A stretch of 64,000 nt of DNA from Pseudomonas sp. RSB 5.4 (GTDB lineage: Bacteria > Pseudomonadota > Gammaproteobacteria > Pseudomonadales > Pseudomonadaceae), in contig NZ_CP146986.1 in NCBI RefSeq assembly GCF_037126175.1, forward strand, positions 1,578,501-1,642,500, read 5' to 3'. Position 1 is the stretch's first letter; the number at the start of each line of letters is the position of its first letter. This document shows positions 17,441 to 25,589 of the stretch, piece after piece. The notes beneath the pieces were generated by a model. The model was not told where the DNA came from. It saw only the letters and a list, made by a program, of their open reading frames with translations, and did not search any database. Both the position numbers and the translations under genes were made by a program.

Positions 17441-18553
17441 ATGTCGAGGCCCGCCGTGCCGCTCCATGCCAAACACCCCTCCTTTGCTGCCATGTCGGAC
17501 ATCCCGCGCACCGTCGTGGTATTGGCGTTCGATGATCTGCTGTTGCTCAATGCGGCGGGGCCGCTTGAGGTGTTTGCCGCGATACCGCGAGTGCTGGCCG
17601 GAGACTTCACGGCAAATCCGCCCTATCGGTTGCTGGTCGCTTCACCGCAGGGTGGCCAGGTCATGTCGATCTCGGGCATTACCGTGACGACCTGTTCACT
17701 TGGGCAGATCGACCAGATGGCTGCGTTGATCGACACGTTGATCGTCGCGGGCGGCCCGGGCATGGCCGCGCTGGAAGCCGACCAGCAAGCCTGCGACTGG
17801 TTGCGTCGTCGCGCACCAGACATCCGCCGGCTCTGCTCGATCGGTACCGGCAGCTTTGCCCTTGCCGCCGCGGGACTGCTGGATGGCCGCAAGGTCGTGA
17901 CCCACTGGAAGTTCGCTGACGAGTTGCAGGCGCGTTATCCGTCAGTGCAATGCCAGACCGATGCGCTTTACCTGCATGACGGCAACCTCTGGACCTGCGG
18001 TGGTGCCACGGCCGGTATCGACCTGGCGCTCGGCCTGGTCGAACAGGATCTGGGCGCCCACGCGGCGTTGGCGCTGGCTCGCTACTTCACGGTGTTTTTG
18101 TGGCGCAGCGCCGAGCAACCGCAACTCAGTGCTCCACTCAACGCCCAGTCCAAGGCGCTGCGCACCGATCCGGATGTACGTCTGGCACGTTTGCATGGGT
18201 GGATTGCGGCAAATCTGAACGGCGATTTGCGCGTGGAGCGGCTGGCCGAACAGTTCGGCATGAGCCCGCGGCACTTTGCTCGCGCCTATGTCGCCGCGAC
18301 CGGTGAGACTCCGGCGCAAGCCGTGGAGAACCTGCGCCTGGAGGCGGCGACCTGGTTGCTCAAGACCACCCGCGAGCCGATCAAGCGAATCGCCGAAACC
18401 GTTGGCTTTGGTCGGGAAGAACGCATGCGCCGAGCCTTTCAGAAGCATTTGGGCTGCAGCCCGAACGCTTATCGCAGTCAGACCAATGCCCCGCTGGCCG
18501 GGCCTCGCCAGACAAGCACCGTGACCATCGCCCTTGAGGGACTGGCCCGCTAA
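17441..18553 (+). CDS. GlxA-like AraC-family regulator with DJ-1/PfpI domain
   Basis: An approximately 370-residue regulator. The N-terminal DJ-1/PfpI-like domain (about 20-200) contains VVVLAFDDLLLLNAAGPLEVF and IVAGGPG. The position usually holding a nucleophile reads SIGTGSFALAAAG, that is Thr-Gly, so it is probably non-catalytic. A C-terminal AraC helix-turn-helix pair (about 255-345) contains LRVERLAEQFGMSPRHFARAY and IKRIAETVGFGREERMRRAF. It is divergent from the sulfonate-binding protein gene and is the likely local regulator. Start is uncertain: ATG 17441 leaves only about 30 bp to the divergent gene, ATG 17492 leaves more promoter room, and neither has a good Shine-Dalgarno. Confidence 0.9.
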   Translation: MSRPAVPLHAKHPSFAAMSDIPRTVVVLAFDDLLLLNAAGPLEVFAAIPRVLAGDFTANPPYRLLVASPQGGQVMSISGITVTTCSLGQIDQMAALIDTLIVAGGPGMAALEADQQACDWLRRRAPDIRRLCSIGTGSFALAAAGLLDGRKVVTHWKFADELQARYPSVQCQTDALYLHDGNLWTCGGATAGIDLALGLVEQDLGAHAALALARYFTVFLWRSAEQPQLSAPLNAQSKALRTDPDVRLARLHGWIAANLNGDLRVERLAEQFGMSPRHFARAYVAATGETPAQAVENLRLEAATWLLKTTREPIKRIAETVGFGREERMRRAFQKHLGCSPNAYRSQTNAPLAGPRQTSTVTIALEGLAR

Positions 18554-18559
18554 GCTCGA

Positions 18560-19744
18560 TCAATGCTCCAGCGCATAACGCCGGCAATGTTCCAGATAAC
18601 CTTTCTCATGTTTGCCCACCAACTGCACGACACTGGTCCACAACCACGACGGCGCATCGAGTGTCTTCGAGCGACACGCTTGTAGTTCACGCATCCATGA
18701 GGCACGGGTGCTCATGTCCATCTGCCGGGCATGGGCCAGCCCCACGACGCGGGCCAGATAACCGGCGGCGAGCATCGCGTCGGTCTGGCTCAACTGGTCG
18801 AGTTCCAGTTTCATGTCCTGAGGCAGCAGTTCGCGGATGAAGAAGCCGTGATCGAGCACGCGGGTGGCGATCATCCGGTTGCCCAGGCCCGGCGAGAGAA
18901 ACCGCGCACCTTCGACCACACGTTTGCCGTTGTCGCGCGGCATCGCCGCACGGGCCACCCGGGGGGCGGCGGCGGCAACTGCCTCCTTGATATCCAGCAG
19001 GCAAAATTCCTGATCGTCGCCCTCGCCCACGCCCAGCAACACCGCATAACGCTTGAGCCCCAGCGAGCTGCAGCCTTTGACCCAATAGGCTGAATCGAGC
19101 ATCTTCACCCGATCATCCTTCGAGCGGCCTTTCAATGACGTCACCAGCGTATGGACGTCAGGCGTTGCGCAAAGCGACTTCAGCGCGCTGCGTTCTTCAC
19201 GTGACAGCGACCAGAAATGCTTGCCCAGCGGAATGGTCGGTTTGGTGTTCTCGATGCGTTCCTGCGCCAGATGCTTCCACGTGCGCTGCACGGCGCTGCG
19301 CATGCCGGCCTTCACTTGCGCGGGTCTTGGCGGCTCTTTGTCGACATCGTCTTCAAACGCCTGCTCATAGCCGCGCATCATCTCTTCCAGCATGCGCGCG
19401 GTGGCCACGCCGGGCAGATCCGAGCCACGGGCGGCCGTGGCCAGTGACAGCGCCAGACGGACCAGATCGTGCGCAGGATTGCCGATAACCGTTTGGTCGA
19501 GATCGCGAATGTGGATGTCGATCCGCCCCTTGAGATCGCCCGTCGGCCCAAGATTGCCGGCGTGACAATCGCCGCAGATCCATACCGCCGGCCCCTTAGG
19601 CAGGTTGCGGCCCGGCTGGCTGTGCAGCCACTCATAAAACTGCACCGTACTGCCGCGCACATAGGCATGCGCGGAACGGGCCATTTTCAGATTGCGCAGT
19701 TGTGACAGTGGTTCGAGACGTTCGGAGGGCCGTGGGGTTTTCAT
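18560..19744 (-). CDS. DUF2252 family protein, kinase-like fold
   Basis: A 394-residue cytosolic protein of the DUF2252 family. The conserved WICGDCHAGNLGP (about residue 57) and IHIRDLDQTVIGNPAHDL (about 77) resemble the catalytic loop and metal-binding motifs of aminoglycoside phosphotransferase-type kinases. A central QEFCLLDIKEAVAAAAPR and a C-terminal region LAAGYLARVVGLAHARQ are also family-typical. Substrate and role are unknown. It is convergent with the AraC regulator (six bases apart) and lies 62 bp downstream of the histidine kinase gene on the same strand, so it may belong to that transcript. Confidence 0.85.
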   Translation of the reverse strand: MKTPRPSERLEPLSQLRNLKMARSAHAYVRGSTVQFYEWLHSQPGRNLPKGPAVWICGDCHAGNLGPTGDLKGRIDIHIRDLDQTVIGNPAHDLVRLALSLATAARGSDLPGVATARMLEEMMRGYEQAFEDDVDKEPPRPAQVKAGMRSAVQRTWKHLAQERIENTKPTIPLGKHFWSLSREERSALKSLCATPDVHTLVTSLKGRSKDDRVKMLDSAYWVKGCSSLGLKRYAVLLGVGEGDDQEFCLLDIKEAVAAAAPRVARAAMPRDNGKRVVEGARFLSPGLGNRMIATRVLDHGFFIRELLPQDMKLELDQLSQTDAMLAAGYLARVVGLAHARQMDMSTRASWMRELQACRSKTLDAPSWLWTSVVQLVGKHEKGYLEHCRRYALEH

Positions 19745-19806
19745 GGACGCTTCTTGCAGAGAATGTGTCCTGTTGACCGCCGGCCGCTCGCAAATGTTTC
19801 AAAGTA

Positions 19807-21135
19807 TTACAGCGGCAATTCCACCCGGGCCAGCAAGCCACCGCTACTGCGATTGCTCAATGTCAATTCGCCGCCCTGCTCCCGCACGATTGCCCGCGCC
19901 GCCGACAACCCGAGCCCGACACCACCGGTTTCACGGTTGCGCGAAGTTTCCAGGCGGAAAAACGGATCGAACACCCGCTGCAACAACGCTTCGGGGATCC
20001 CCGGCCCATCGTCGCTGACGTCGATGCAGACGCTGTAGCCGTCGCTGCTCAGGGCTATGGCGGGCTGCTGCGCATACTTCTCGGCGTTTTCCAGCAGGTT
20101 GACGATCACCCGCTTGATCCCCAGCGGCCGGCCCTCATAGACCAGATGCGCCGGGCCGTTGAAATCGATCGCGATGTTCTGGTCGCGGTAGTCGTCGATG
20201 ATGGTCTGCAGCAACTCCGACAGGTCGAACGCGGTGCTTTGCTCCGGCTGGGTGTCTTCACGAAAGAACGCCAGTGCCGCGTTGATCATCGACTGCATTT
20301 CTTCGATGTCGCGGATCAGTTTGCTCTGGTGATCAAGATCCTCCATGAACTCGCTGCGCAGGCGCATGCGGGTCAACGGTGCGCGCAAATCGTGGGAAAT
20401 CGACGCCAGCATGTGCGTGCGCTCGCTGATGTAGTGCTGAATCTGCGCCTGCATGGTATTGAACGCGATGATTGCCTGGCGGATCTCGTCCGGGCCTTCG
20501 ACGTTGATCGGCGGCGCGCGCAGATCACCGCCAAAGCGGCGGGCGGCGCTGGCGAAACGCTGCAGCGGCTTGGCCAGTTGCTGCGTGGCAAGCCAGGCCA
20601 CCAGCACGGTGGCAATCAGGCCCAGAGCGATGATGATTGCGATGCGCGTGCCGATGTCCAGGCCCCAGGAGCGCTCGGGCGAAGAGAACAGCAACCAGCT
20701 GGCATCCGGCAGTTGAATCAGCGCCGCGTAACGGGCCAGCGGACTGCCGCTCGGCCAGTCAGCGGGATTGAACACCCGAATGTCTCGCTCATCGCCCAAC
20801 AACTGATGCAACCCGGACGTCTTGTCGGCGATGAGCGGCGTACCACCTGTGGGCAATCCGAGGTCGGCGCGTTGCGCACTCCACCGCACACCCTGCGTCG
20901 GGCCGCTGGCCGCTTGCGCCAGTTGCGCGCGCAAAGGCGCCGGGGCTGCCTCAATCACCTTGACGGTTGCGGCAATCTGCTCCAGCAACCCGGTGCGTTC
21001 AATCGGTGGTCGCGCCCAGGTCCCGGCAACCTCCACGAACAGAAAATTGAGTGCCAGCGAAGCGAGCATGGCCGCGACGATGGTCAGGGCAATCCGCCGA
21101 CTCAACGGATCACGGCGCAGGAATCGACGGATCAT
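19807..21135 (-). CDS. EnvZ-type sensor histidine kinase
   Basis: A 442-residue membrane kinase. TM1 (about 15-35), a periplasmic sensor region (about 40-160), TM2 (about 163-185) and a HAMP domain (about 186-240) come first. HisKA follows with ASISHDLRAPLTRMR (His248). The ATPase domain has NLLENAEKYA, DDGPGIP and GGVGLGLSAARAI. EnvZ-like features include the short dimerisation helix with Pro after the His. The ATG overlaps the stop of the response regulator gene (ATGA), showing translational coupling. The stimulus is unknown. Confidence 0.93.
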   Translation of the reverse strand: MIRRFLRRDPLSRRIALTIVAAMLASLALNFLFVEVAGTWARPPIERTGLLEQIAATVKVIEAAPAPLRAQLAQAASGPTQGVRWSAQRADLGLPTGGTPLIADKTSGLHQLLGDERDIRVFNPADWPSGSPLARYAALIQLPDASWLLFSSPERSWGLDIGTRIAIIIALGLIATVLVAWLATQQLAKPLQRFASAARRFGGDLRAPPINVEGPDEIRQAIIAFNTMQAQIQHYISERTHMLASISHDLRAPLTRMRLRSEFMEDLDHQSKLIRDIEEMQSMINAALAFFREDTQPEQSTAFDLSELLQTIIDDYRDQNIAIDFNGPAHLVYEGRPLGIKRVIVNLLENAEKYAQQPAIALSSDGYSVCIDVSDDGPGIPEALLQRVFDPFFRLETSRNRETGGVGLGLSAARAIVREQGGELTLSNRSSGGLLARVELPL

Positions 21136-21848
21136 GAACGAGTGACCTTTGCGGTGAACATGTAACCGCCGTTGCGCACCGTGCGAATCAGATCCGGGCG
21201 CTTGCTGTCCGGTTCGATCTTGCGGCGCAGGCGGCTGACCTGCACGTCGATGCTGCGATCAAAGGCGTCGTGGCCCTGACCGCGAGACAAGTCGATCAGT
21301 TGCTCGCGGGTGAGGATGCGCTGCGGGTGTTCGAGAAACACCACCAGCAGATCGAACTCGCCACCGGACAGCGGAATCATCACGTTTTCCGGGGAGCGCA
21401 GCTCGCGACAGGTGATGTCCAGATGCCAACCGGCGAAGGCGATCACCGGCCGTGACGGCTCGCTCGCGGGGCTGACCTGCTCACCGGCGCGACGCTGCAC
21501 GGCGCGCAGGCGAGCCAGCAATTCACGCGGGGCGAACGGTTTGGTGACGTAGTCATCGGCGCCCAGTTCGAGGCCGACAATCCGGTCGCTCAATTCGCCC
21601 ATGGCGGTCAGCATGATGATCGGAATGCCCATCTGCGCCCGCACTTTCTGGCACAGGCTCAGGCCACCTTCGCCGGGCAGCATCAGGTCGAGAATGATCG
21701 TGTCCGGGCGCTGCTGCGCAATCGCCGCCCACATCGCTGCGCCGTCAGCGGCGACATCGACCTCGTAGGCGTGCTGGACGAAGAACTTCTTCAGCAGGGC
21801 GAGAATTTCCACGTCATCGTCGACGATCAGCAGTCTGCTCACGGGCAC
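21132..21848 (-). CDS. OmpR-family response regulator
   Basis: A 238-residue regulator with a receiver domain (VDDD near 10, Asp54 in TIILDLMLPG, Lys in YVTKPFAP) and a C-terminal winged helix (about 135-235) with LSGGEFDLLVVFLEHPQRILTREQL and RLRRKIEPD. It starts with GTG preceded by GAGGA; a second GTG two codons later is possible. It is the first gene of a two-gene unit with the EnvZ-type kinase. It is divergent from the hypothetical gene at 22007, so the 158-bp gap probably holds its promoter. Confidence 0.93.
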   Translation of the reverse strand: MPVSRLLIVDDDVEILALLKKFFVQHAYEVDVAADGAAMWAAIAQQRPDTIILDLMLPGEGGLSLCQKVRAQMGIPIIMLTAMGELSDRIVGLELGADDYVTKPFAPRELLARLRAVQRRAGEQVSPASEPSRPVIAFAGWHLDITCRELRSPENVMIPLSGGEFDLLVVFLEHPQRILTREQLIDLSRGQGHDAFDRSIDVQVSRLRRKIEPDSKRPDLIRTVRNGGYMFTAKVTRS

Positions 21849-22006
21849 AGGATCCTCAGGCCAAAAAAGAACGCATCTAAAACTATTCTGGCGGGCGGGT
21901 CATATATTTCAATCGAGCAACATTCCTTCTCCCCGGACATCAAGCGGACATTCTGCGGCAAAACCCCTTTGGCACCCTGCACGCCATCGACAACCGGGGG
22001 CATTCA

Positions 22007-22324
22007 ATGAGCGCATTGCACAACCGTTATACCGCCGAGGGCCACGACGCCCGCTATCCGTTGATTCTCAGCCAGCGCACCACCGCGCCTGAACACGATA
22101 CGCCGCTGTTGTTCCAGGAGTTTTGCCTGGGCCTGTCAGATGATCAAAGCCGTATCGTCCTGCGCCGCTATTTCGAGCAGTACGGTCCGGCTGATTCGCA
22201 ATGGGTGGAGTACGTGCATTCGATTCCGACCGCCGACCTCATCCAATGGATCATGAGCCACGGCCGGCTGCACATCGAATGCTCGGACAATACCCCGTCG
22301 GCCGGGCAAGGTTTGGCCCGATGA
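22007..22324 (+). CDS. Hypothetical protein, 105 residues
   Basis: I do not recognise this family. The protein is soluble, without a signal peptide, with a mixed helical sequence (FCLGLSDDQSRIVLRRYFEQYG and WVEYVHSIPTADLIQWIMSHG). Its stop overlaps the ATG of the downstream lipoprotein gene (ATGA), supporting real translation and coupling. Divergent from the OmpR-type regulator. Confidence 0.7.
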   Translation: MSALHNRYTAEGHDARYPLILSQRTTAPEHDTPLLFQEFCLGLSDDQSRIVLRRYFEQYGPADSQWVEYVHSIPTADLIQWIMSHGRLHIECSDNTPSAGQGLAR

Positions 22325-22989
22325 GAAGTCATTGCCTGATGACCTTGCTCTGCACCGCGTCCTTGAGCATGTCGGCCTGCAGCAATAAAAAGGTCGAACC
22401 CGAGAAGCCTCGCGGTTTTCTGCGTGACTACAGCGTGCTGAGCGAACGCCAGTCGCCTTCAGGGCAGCCTGTTCTGAGCTGGGTCAGCCCGGCATTGGCC
22501 CGGGGGCGTTACACTCAGGTGTACCTGGCGCCCAGCCAGATTTACCCCAAGACCGAGCCGACTCAACGGATTCCGCTCAGCACGCTTTCCGGTGTGACCG
22601 ATTACTACGACGCGGCCCTGCGGCTCGAACTGGGCAAGGTGGCACAACTGGTATCCAGGCCAGGCCCGAATACGCTGACCGTCAGACCGGCGATCACCCG
22701 GGTGGCCGCCAGCACCCAGGGCCTGCGCTTTTATGAATGGCTACCGGTGACGCTGGTCGCTGCGGGTGTGAGCACCGCCACCGGCATTCGCGATCAGGAC
22801 AGCGAAATCACCACCGAAGTCTCCTTCGAAGACGGCTCGACCGGCGAAGTGGTCGCCGAAGTCGTGGGCAAAGGCACCGGAATGCCACTGGAAAACGACA
22901 AGCAGGTGCTGACTGCCGATGACGTCAAGGCTGTTCTCGATGGTTGGGCCGGCGACCTGGGCCAGGCATACCTGGCGATCCGCCGCTAG
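22321..22989 (+). CDS. DUF3313-type lipoprotein
   Basis: A 222-residue exported lipoprotein. The signal peptide ends in the lipobox-like SMSAC (Cys near 20), followed by a short linker. The mature region with GFLRDYSVLSE, LSWVSPALARGRYTQVYLAP and a late VSFEDGSTGEVVAEVVGKGTG is characteristic of DUF3313 lipoproteins. Role unknown; probably envelope-associated. It is translationally coupled to the upstream 105-residue gene. Confidence 0.82.
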   Translation: MRSHCLMTLLCTASLSMSACSNKKVEPEKPRGFLRDYSVLSERQSPSGQPVLSWVSPALARGRYTQVYLAPSQIYPKTEPTQRIPLSTLSGVTDYYDAALRLELGKVAQLVSRPGPNTLTVRPAITRVAASTQGLRFYEWLPVTLVAAGVSTATGIRDQDSEITTEVSFEDGSTGEVVAEVVGKGTGMPLENDKQVLTADDVKAVLDGWAGDLGQAYLAIRR

Positions 22990-22995
22990 ACATTT

Positions 22996-23091
22996 TGTGG
23001 CGAGGGAGCTTGCTCCCGCTGGACTGCACAGCAGTCCTCCTCAACAGCGGGGCCGCTTCGCGCCCCAGCGGGAGCAAGCTCCCTCGCCACA
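22996..23091. repeat. REP palindrome pair (GAGGGAGCTTGCTCCCGC type)
   Basis: Two inverted copies of TGTGGCGAGGGAGCTTGCTC, each itself palindromic, flank a short spacer. It lies between two convergent genes. The same family recurs at 50925, 57988 and 61181. Confidence 0.9.
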
Positions 23092-23093
23092 GT

Positions 23094-23723
23094 TCATTCG
23101 TTGGGTCGGGAGTATTTTTCAGTCGTTTGCAATCGTTGAATCCACTCATGCTCGGGATGCAACCGAGCCAAATGTTGCACCAGCCATTTCCGGTCTTCGC
23201 GAGATAAATTCGGCAATGCCTGACTGAAATCGGTTTGATCCTTGGGACGCGTGTATTTGGCCTTGAACAGCAGAATCGCCGCAGGCCTGAGATAGGGAGT
23301 CCCCGTATCACTCAGTGCCACCATCGCCGCGCGTGGATAGACAATCGACGGATCTCTTTTATAGACCCACGTATCGGTCGTGCCAGATTCAAGCATCAGA
23401 TCTACTCGCCAGACATGGGCAACGGCATCATATCCCCACACCTGAAAAATCTCCGCGCCTGGCGTCTGCCCCACTGGTAAAAACGCCAGTTCACCGTCCC
23501 GGACGGTATAGAAGTCCAGCTCGGCCAGCGCTTGCCGGAAGCGCTGAAAGTCGTCCCGCAGGAGGGTGAACTCCAGATCGCTGTGCGCACGGGTTGACCG
23601 GCCCAGCCATAAATCCAGCGCCCATCCGCCCACCACGCACCACGGGCGCGAGACGTGTTTCAGGCGTTGCGCCAATTGCTCGGGCGTCCACGGCTGCCAT
23701 GCTTGTTGATCCGGTACGCTCAT
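23094..23723 (-). CDS. Nucleotidyltransferase-like protein (aminoglycoside adenylyltransferase-type)
   Basis: A 209-residue protein. The segment VVGGWALDLWLGRSTRAHSDLEFTLLRDD (about 31-60) matches the GGWxxD...R.HxDLE signature of LinB/AadD-like nucleotidyltransferases, with DLE as the metal-binding site. It continues with VDLMLESG and a C-terminal FKAKYTRPKDQTDF, common in this group. Chromosomal members usually have unknown substrates; resistance should not be assumed. The start MSVPDQQAW has GGAG nine bases upstream and is preferred over an earlier in-frame start. Confidence 0.78.
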   Translation of the reverse strand: MSVPDQQAWQPWTPEQLAQRLKHVSRPWCVVGGWALDLWLGRSTRAHSDLEFTLLRDDFQRFRQALAELDFYTVRDGELAFLPVGQTPGAEIFQVWGYDAVAHVWRVDLMLESGTTDTWVYKRDPSIVYPRAAMVALSDTGTPYLRPAAILLFKAKYTRPKDQTDFSQALPNLSREDRKWLVQHLARLHPEHEWIQRLQTTEKYSRPNE

Positions 23724-23816
23724 GCGCCCTGCTCCTTGTTCGCCACCAGTCGGCCTCGGCATTTTAATCAGCTAGCCTTGGTTTCTGTGACTGAAGAAAT
23801 TCAGCAAGGAGCTGCC

Positions 23817-24413
23817 ATGTTCAAGTTCATCAAAACCACCGTGATTGGCGGGTTGCTGTTCATTCTGCCCCTGGTGCTGATTTTCGTCCTGCTGGAAAAA
23901 GCCATTCACCTGTTGCGTGGTCCCGTGGAAAAACTGCTGCCGATGTTTGCCGGGCACGACATTGCCGGCGTGACCCTGATCACGCTGGCTACGTTATTCG
24001 GCTTGATTGTGCTGTGTTTTCTCGCCGGGCTGCTGGCCCGGACTTCGACGGCGGCACGAGCGATTGAAGCCACCGGCGACAAGGTGTTGAGCAACCTGCC
24101 CGGCTACCAGTTGATCAAGGACACCACTGCGCGGTTTGCGGGGATGGAGACTCCCGACGGTGCGAAGGTCGGCATGATTGCCGAAGAACAAGGCTGGCGC
24201 CTGTGTCTGGTGGTGGAGAGCGTCGGCGACTGGATGACGGTGTACATGCCGGATGGCGGAACGGCCGGTGGCTCGGCGGGCGAAGTGCGCTTGCTGCACG
24301 CCTCTGAGGTGATCATGACCGAACTGTCGTGGCTGACCCTCGCGGCCGGACTGCGTCGTGGCGGACGTGGGTTGCTGCAACAGATGCAACCGTGGTTGCC
24401 GAAAGGCTCGTAG
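23817..24413 (+). CDS. DUF502 family membrane protein
   Basis: A 198-residue inner-membrane protein with two N-terminal transmembrane helices (about 6-28 and 52-74). A soluble region follows with LPGYQLIKDTTARFAG, VGMIAEEQGWRLCLVVESVGDWMTVYMPDGG and LHASEVIMTELSWLTLAAGLR. These match the DUF502 family of unknown function. The ATG has a good AAGGAG upstream. It is divergent from the nucleotidyltransferase-like gene. Confidence 0.87.
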   Translation: MFKFIKTTVIGGLLFILPLVLIFVLLEKAIHLLRGPVEKLLPMFAGHDIAGVTLITLATLFGLIVLCFLAGLLARTSTAARAIEATGDKVLSNLPGYQLIKDTTARFAGMETPDGAKVGMIAEEQGWRLCLVVESVGDWMTVYMPDGGTAGGSAGEVRLLHASEVIMTELSWLTLAAGLRRGGRGLLQQMQPWLPKGS

Positions 24414-24443
24414 AACCCTCCGCCCATTGCGTAACGGAGGGTT
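24414..24443. terminator. Stem-loop between convergent genes
   Basis: AACCCTCCG and CGGAGGGTT form a perfect 9-bp stem with a 12-nt loop directly after the DUF502 stop. No strong T-run follows, so termination is likely but not certain. It separates the DUF502 gene and the convergent small lipoprotein gene. Confidence 0.55.
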
Positions 24444-24461
24444 CAGGTCAGACCGCTGCGC

Positions 24462-24647
24462 TTATTGCGGCAGCTTGTCTACCGGACCGCAGCCACCAAT
24501 GATTTTCGAGACCGAAACCGAAGGGTGGAACAGGTAATCGTAGGTGCAATTCTTCGGTTGGTTGTAGACCTGGCCGGTGCAGCCCGACAGCAGTGCGACG
24601 CCGGTGACAACAGTGATGGCGATCGTTGCCTTGAAAATGCTTTTCAT
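24462..24647 (-). CDS. Small YhfL-like lipoprotein
   Basis: A 61-residue lipoprotein. The signal peptide MKSIFKATIAITVVTGVALLSGC ends in the lipobox LSGC (Cys23). The short mature part with NCTYDYLFHP, VSVSKIIGGCGP resembles the enterobacterial YhfL family of unknown function. The two further Cys may form a disulfide. The 178-bp region upstream (24648-24825) holds a small GCC/GGC hairpin near 24670 and no other gene. Confidence 0.78.
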   Translation of the reverse strand: MKSIFKATIAITVVTGVALLSGCTGQVYNQPKNCTYDYLFHPSVSVSKIIGGCGPVDKLPQ

Positions 24648-24825
24648 ACTGGATTCCTATAATTGTCGATGCGCCGCCTTCATGGCGGCTCAATTACTGA
24701 CGCCCATCTGCAAGCTGCAAATGGGAGTCACTGCTGCCCCACCCGGTCTGGCCAGGTGAGTTGCAGCAGAGGAATGTTGAGGGGCGCGCGGGATTAGCGT
24801 CTGTAGGCCTTTTCCCAAGATGCAT

Positions 24826-25431
24826 TCAATGCGCGAGCATGCCGTGACACAGCAGGCTCAGAACACCGCGCATGTGTTCGGCGTGTGCAGCCCGATCCGG
24901 CTCAGGCTCGGTGGCCAGACGGATGAACGCCAGGTTCGCGTACTGATTGAACAGCGTTGCCGCCACGTCGATATCGACCGACTCGCGCACTTTGCCGAGG
25001 GTCTGGAAGTGCACCAGCAATGCCTTGGTTTCCTCGATAACCGCCGCATTCCACGGCTCCAGGGCCTGCGCCAGTTCGCCGGAAAACAGAAACGGTGCCA
25101 GTTCCCGCCAGAGTGATGCCGGCATGGCCTGCAACTGGTAACGGGTCATCAGCCCTTCGAACTCGCACAACGCCTCCAGTGGATCGCTGTCGTCATCCAG
25201 ATTGGCCCTAGCATCGCGCATCGCCTGCTCGTCCGGTTGCTTGAGCAACGCCAGCAAAATCTCCTGTTTGCCGCCGAAATAGTTGACCACCGTCGGCGCG
25301 GAAACCCCGGCCTGATTGGCGATCTGCTCCAGCGTGGTGGCGCCGAAGCCGTTGCTGATGAACAGCTCCAGCGCTGCCTGCGCGATGACTTCCCTGCGCT
25401 GTTCCTTTTGCCGTTCTCTGAGCCCGCTCAT
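24826..25431 (-). CDS. TetR/AcrR-family regulator
   Basis: A 201-residue regulator with an N-terminal TetR helix-turn-helix (about 10-57: IAQAALELFISNGFGATTLEQIANQAGVSAPTVVNYFGGKQEIL). A helical ligand-binding domain follows. It is divergent from the class III aminotransferase gene, so it probably represses that gene and itself. The ligand is unknown, possibly an amine. The gap between the genes is AT-rich and contains a repeated GACAAATATT. Confidence 0.92.
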   Translation of the reverse strand: MSGLRERQKEQRREVIAQAALELFISNGFGATTLEQIANQAGVSAPTVVNYFGGKQEILLALLKQPDEQAMRDARANLDDDSDPLEALCEFEGLMTRYQLQAMPASLWRELAPFLFSGELAQALEPWNAAVIEETKALLVHFQTLGKVRESVDIDVAATLFNQYANLAFIRLATEPEPDRAAHAEHMRGVLSLLCHGMLAH

Positions 25432-25487
25432 GGTGCTGGTGTCCTGTGTTGCTGATGGGCGTCAGCCTACGGATTTCTTTTTTCACC

Positions 25488-25530
25488 GACAAATATTTTC
25501 TTTACAAAAATTTTTTTAGTGACAAATATT
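25488..25530. promoter_or_regulatory. Candidate TetR-family operator: direct repeat GACAAATATT
   Basis: GACAAATATT occurs at 25488-25497 and 25521-25530, 33 bp apart, in a markedly AT-rich stretch between the divergent TetR and aminotransferase genes. The core AAATATT is near-palindromic. A promoter or operator role is inferred from position only. Confidence 0.4.
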
Positions 25531-25589
25531 GGCCGTGCACCGCAGGAATGAACGCGCACCCACTTGCCCCGTTTCTCTGGAGAACCGCC

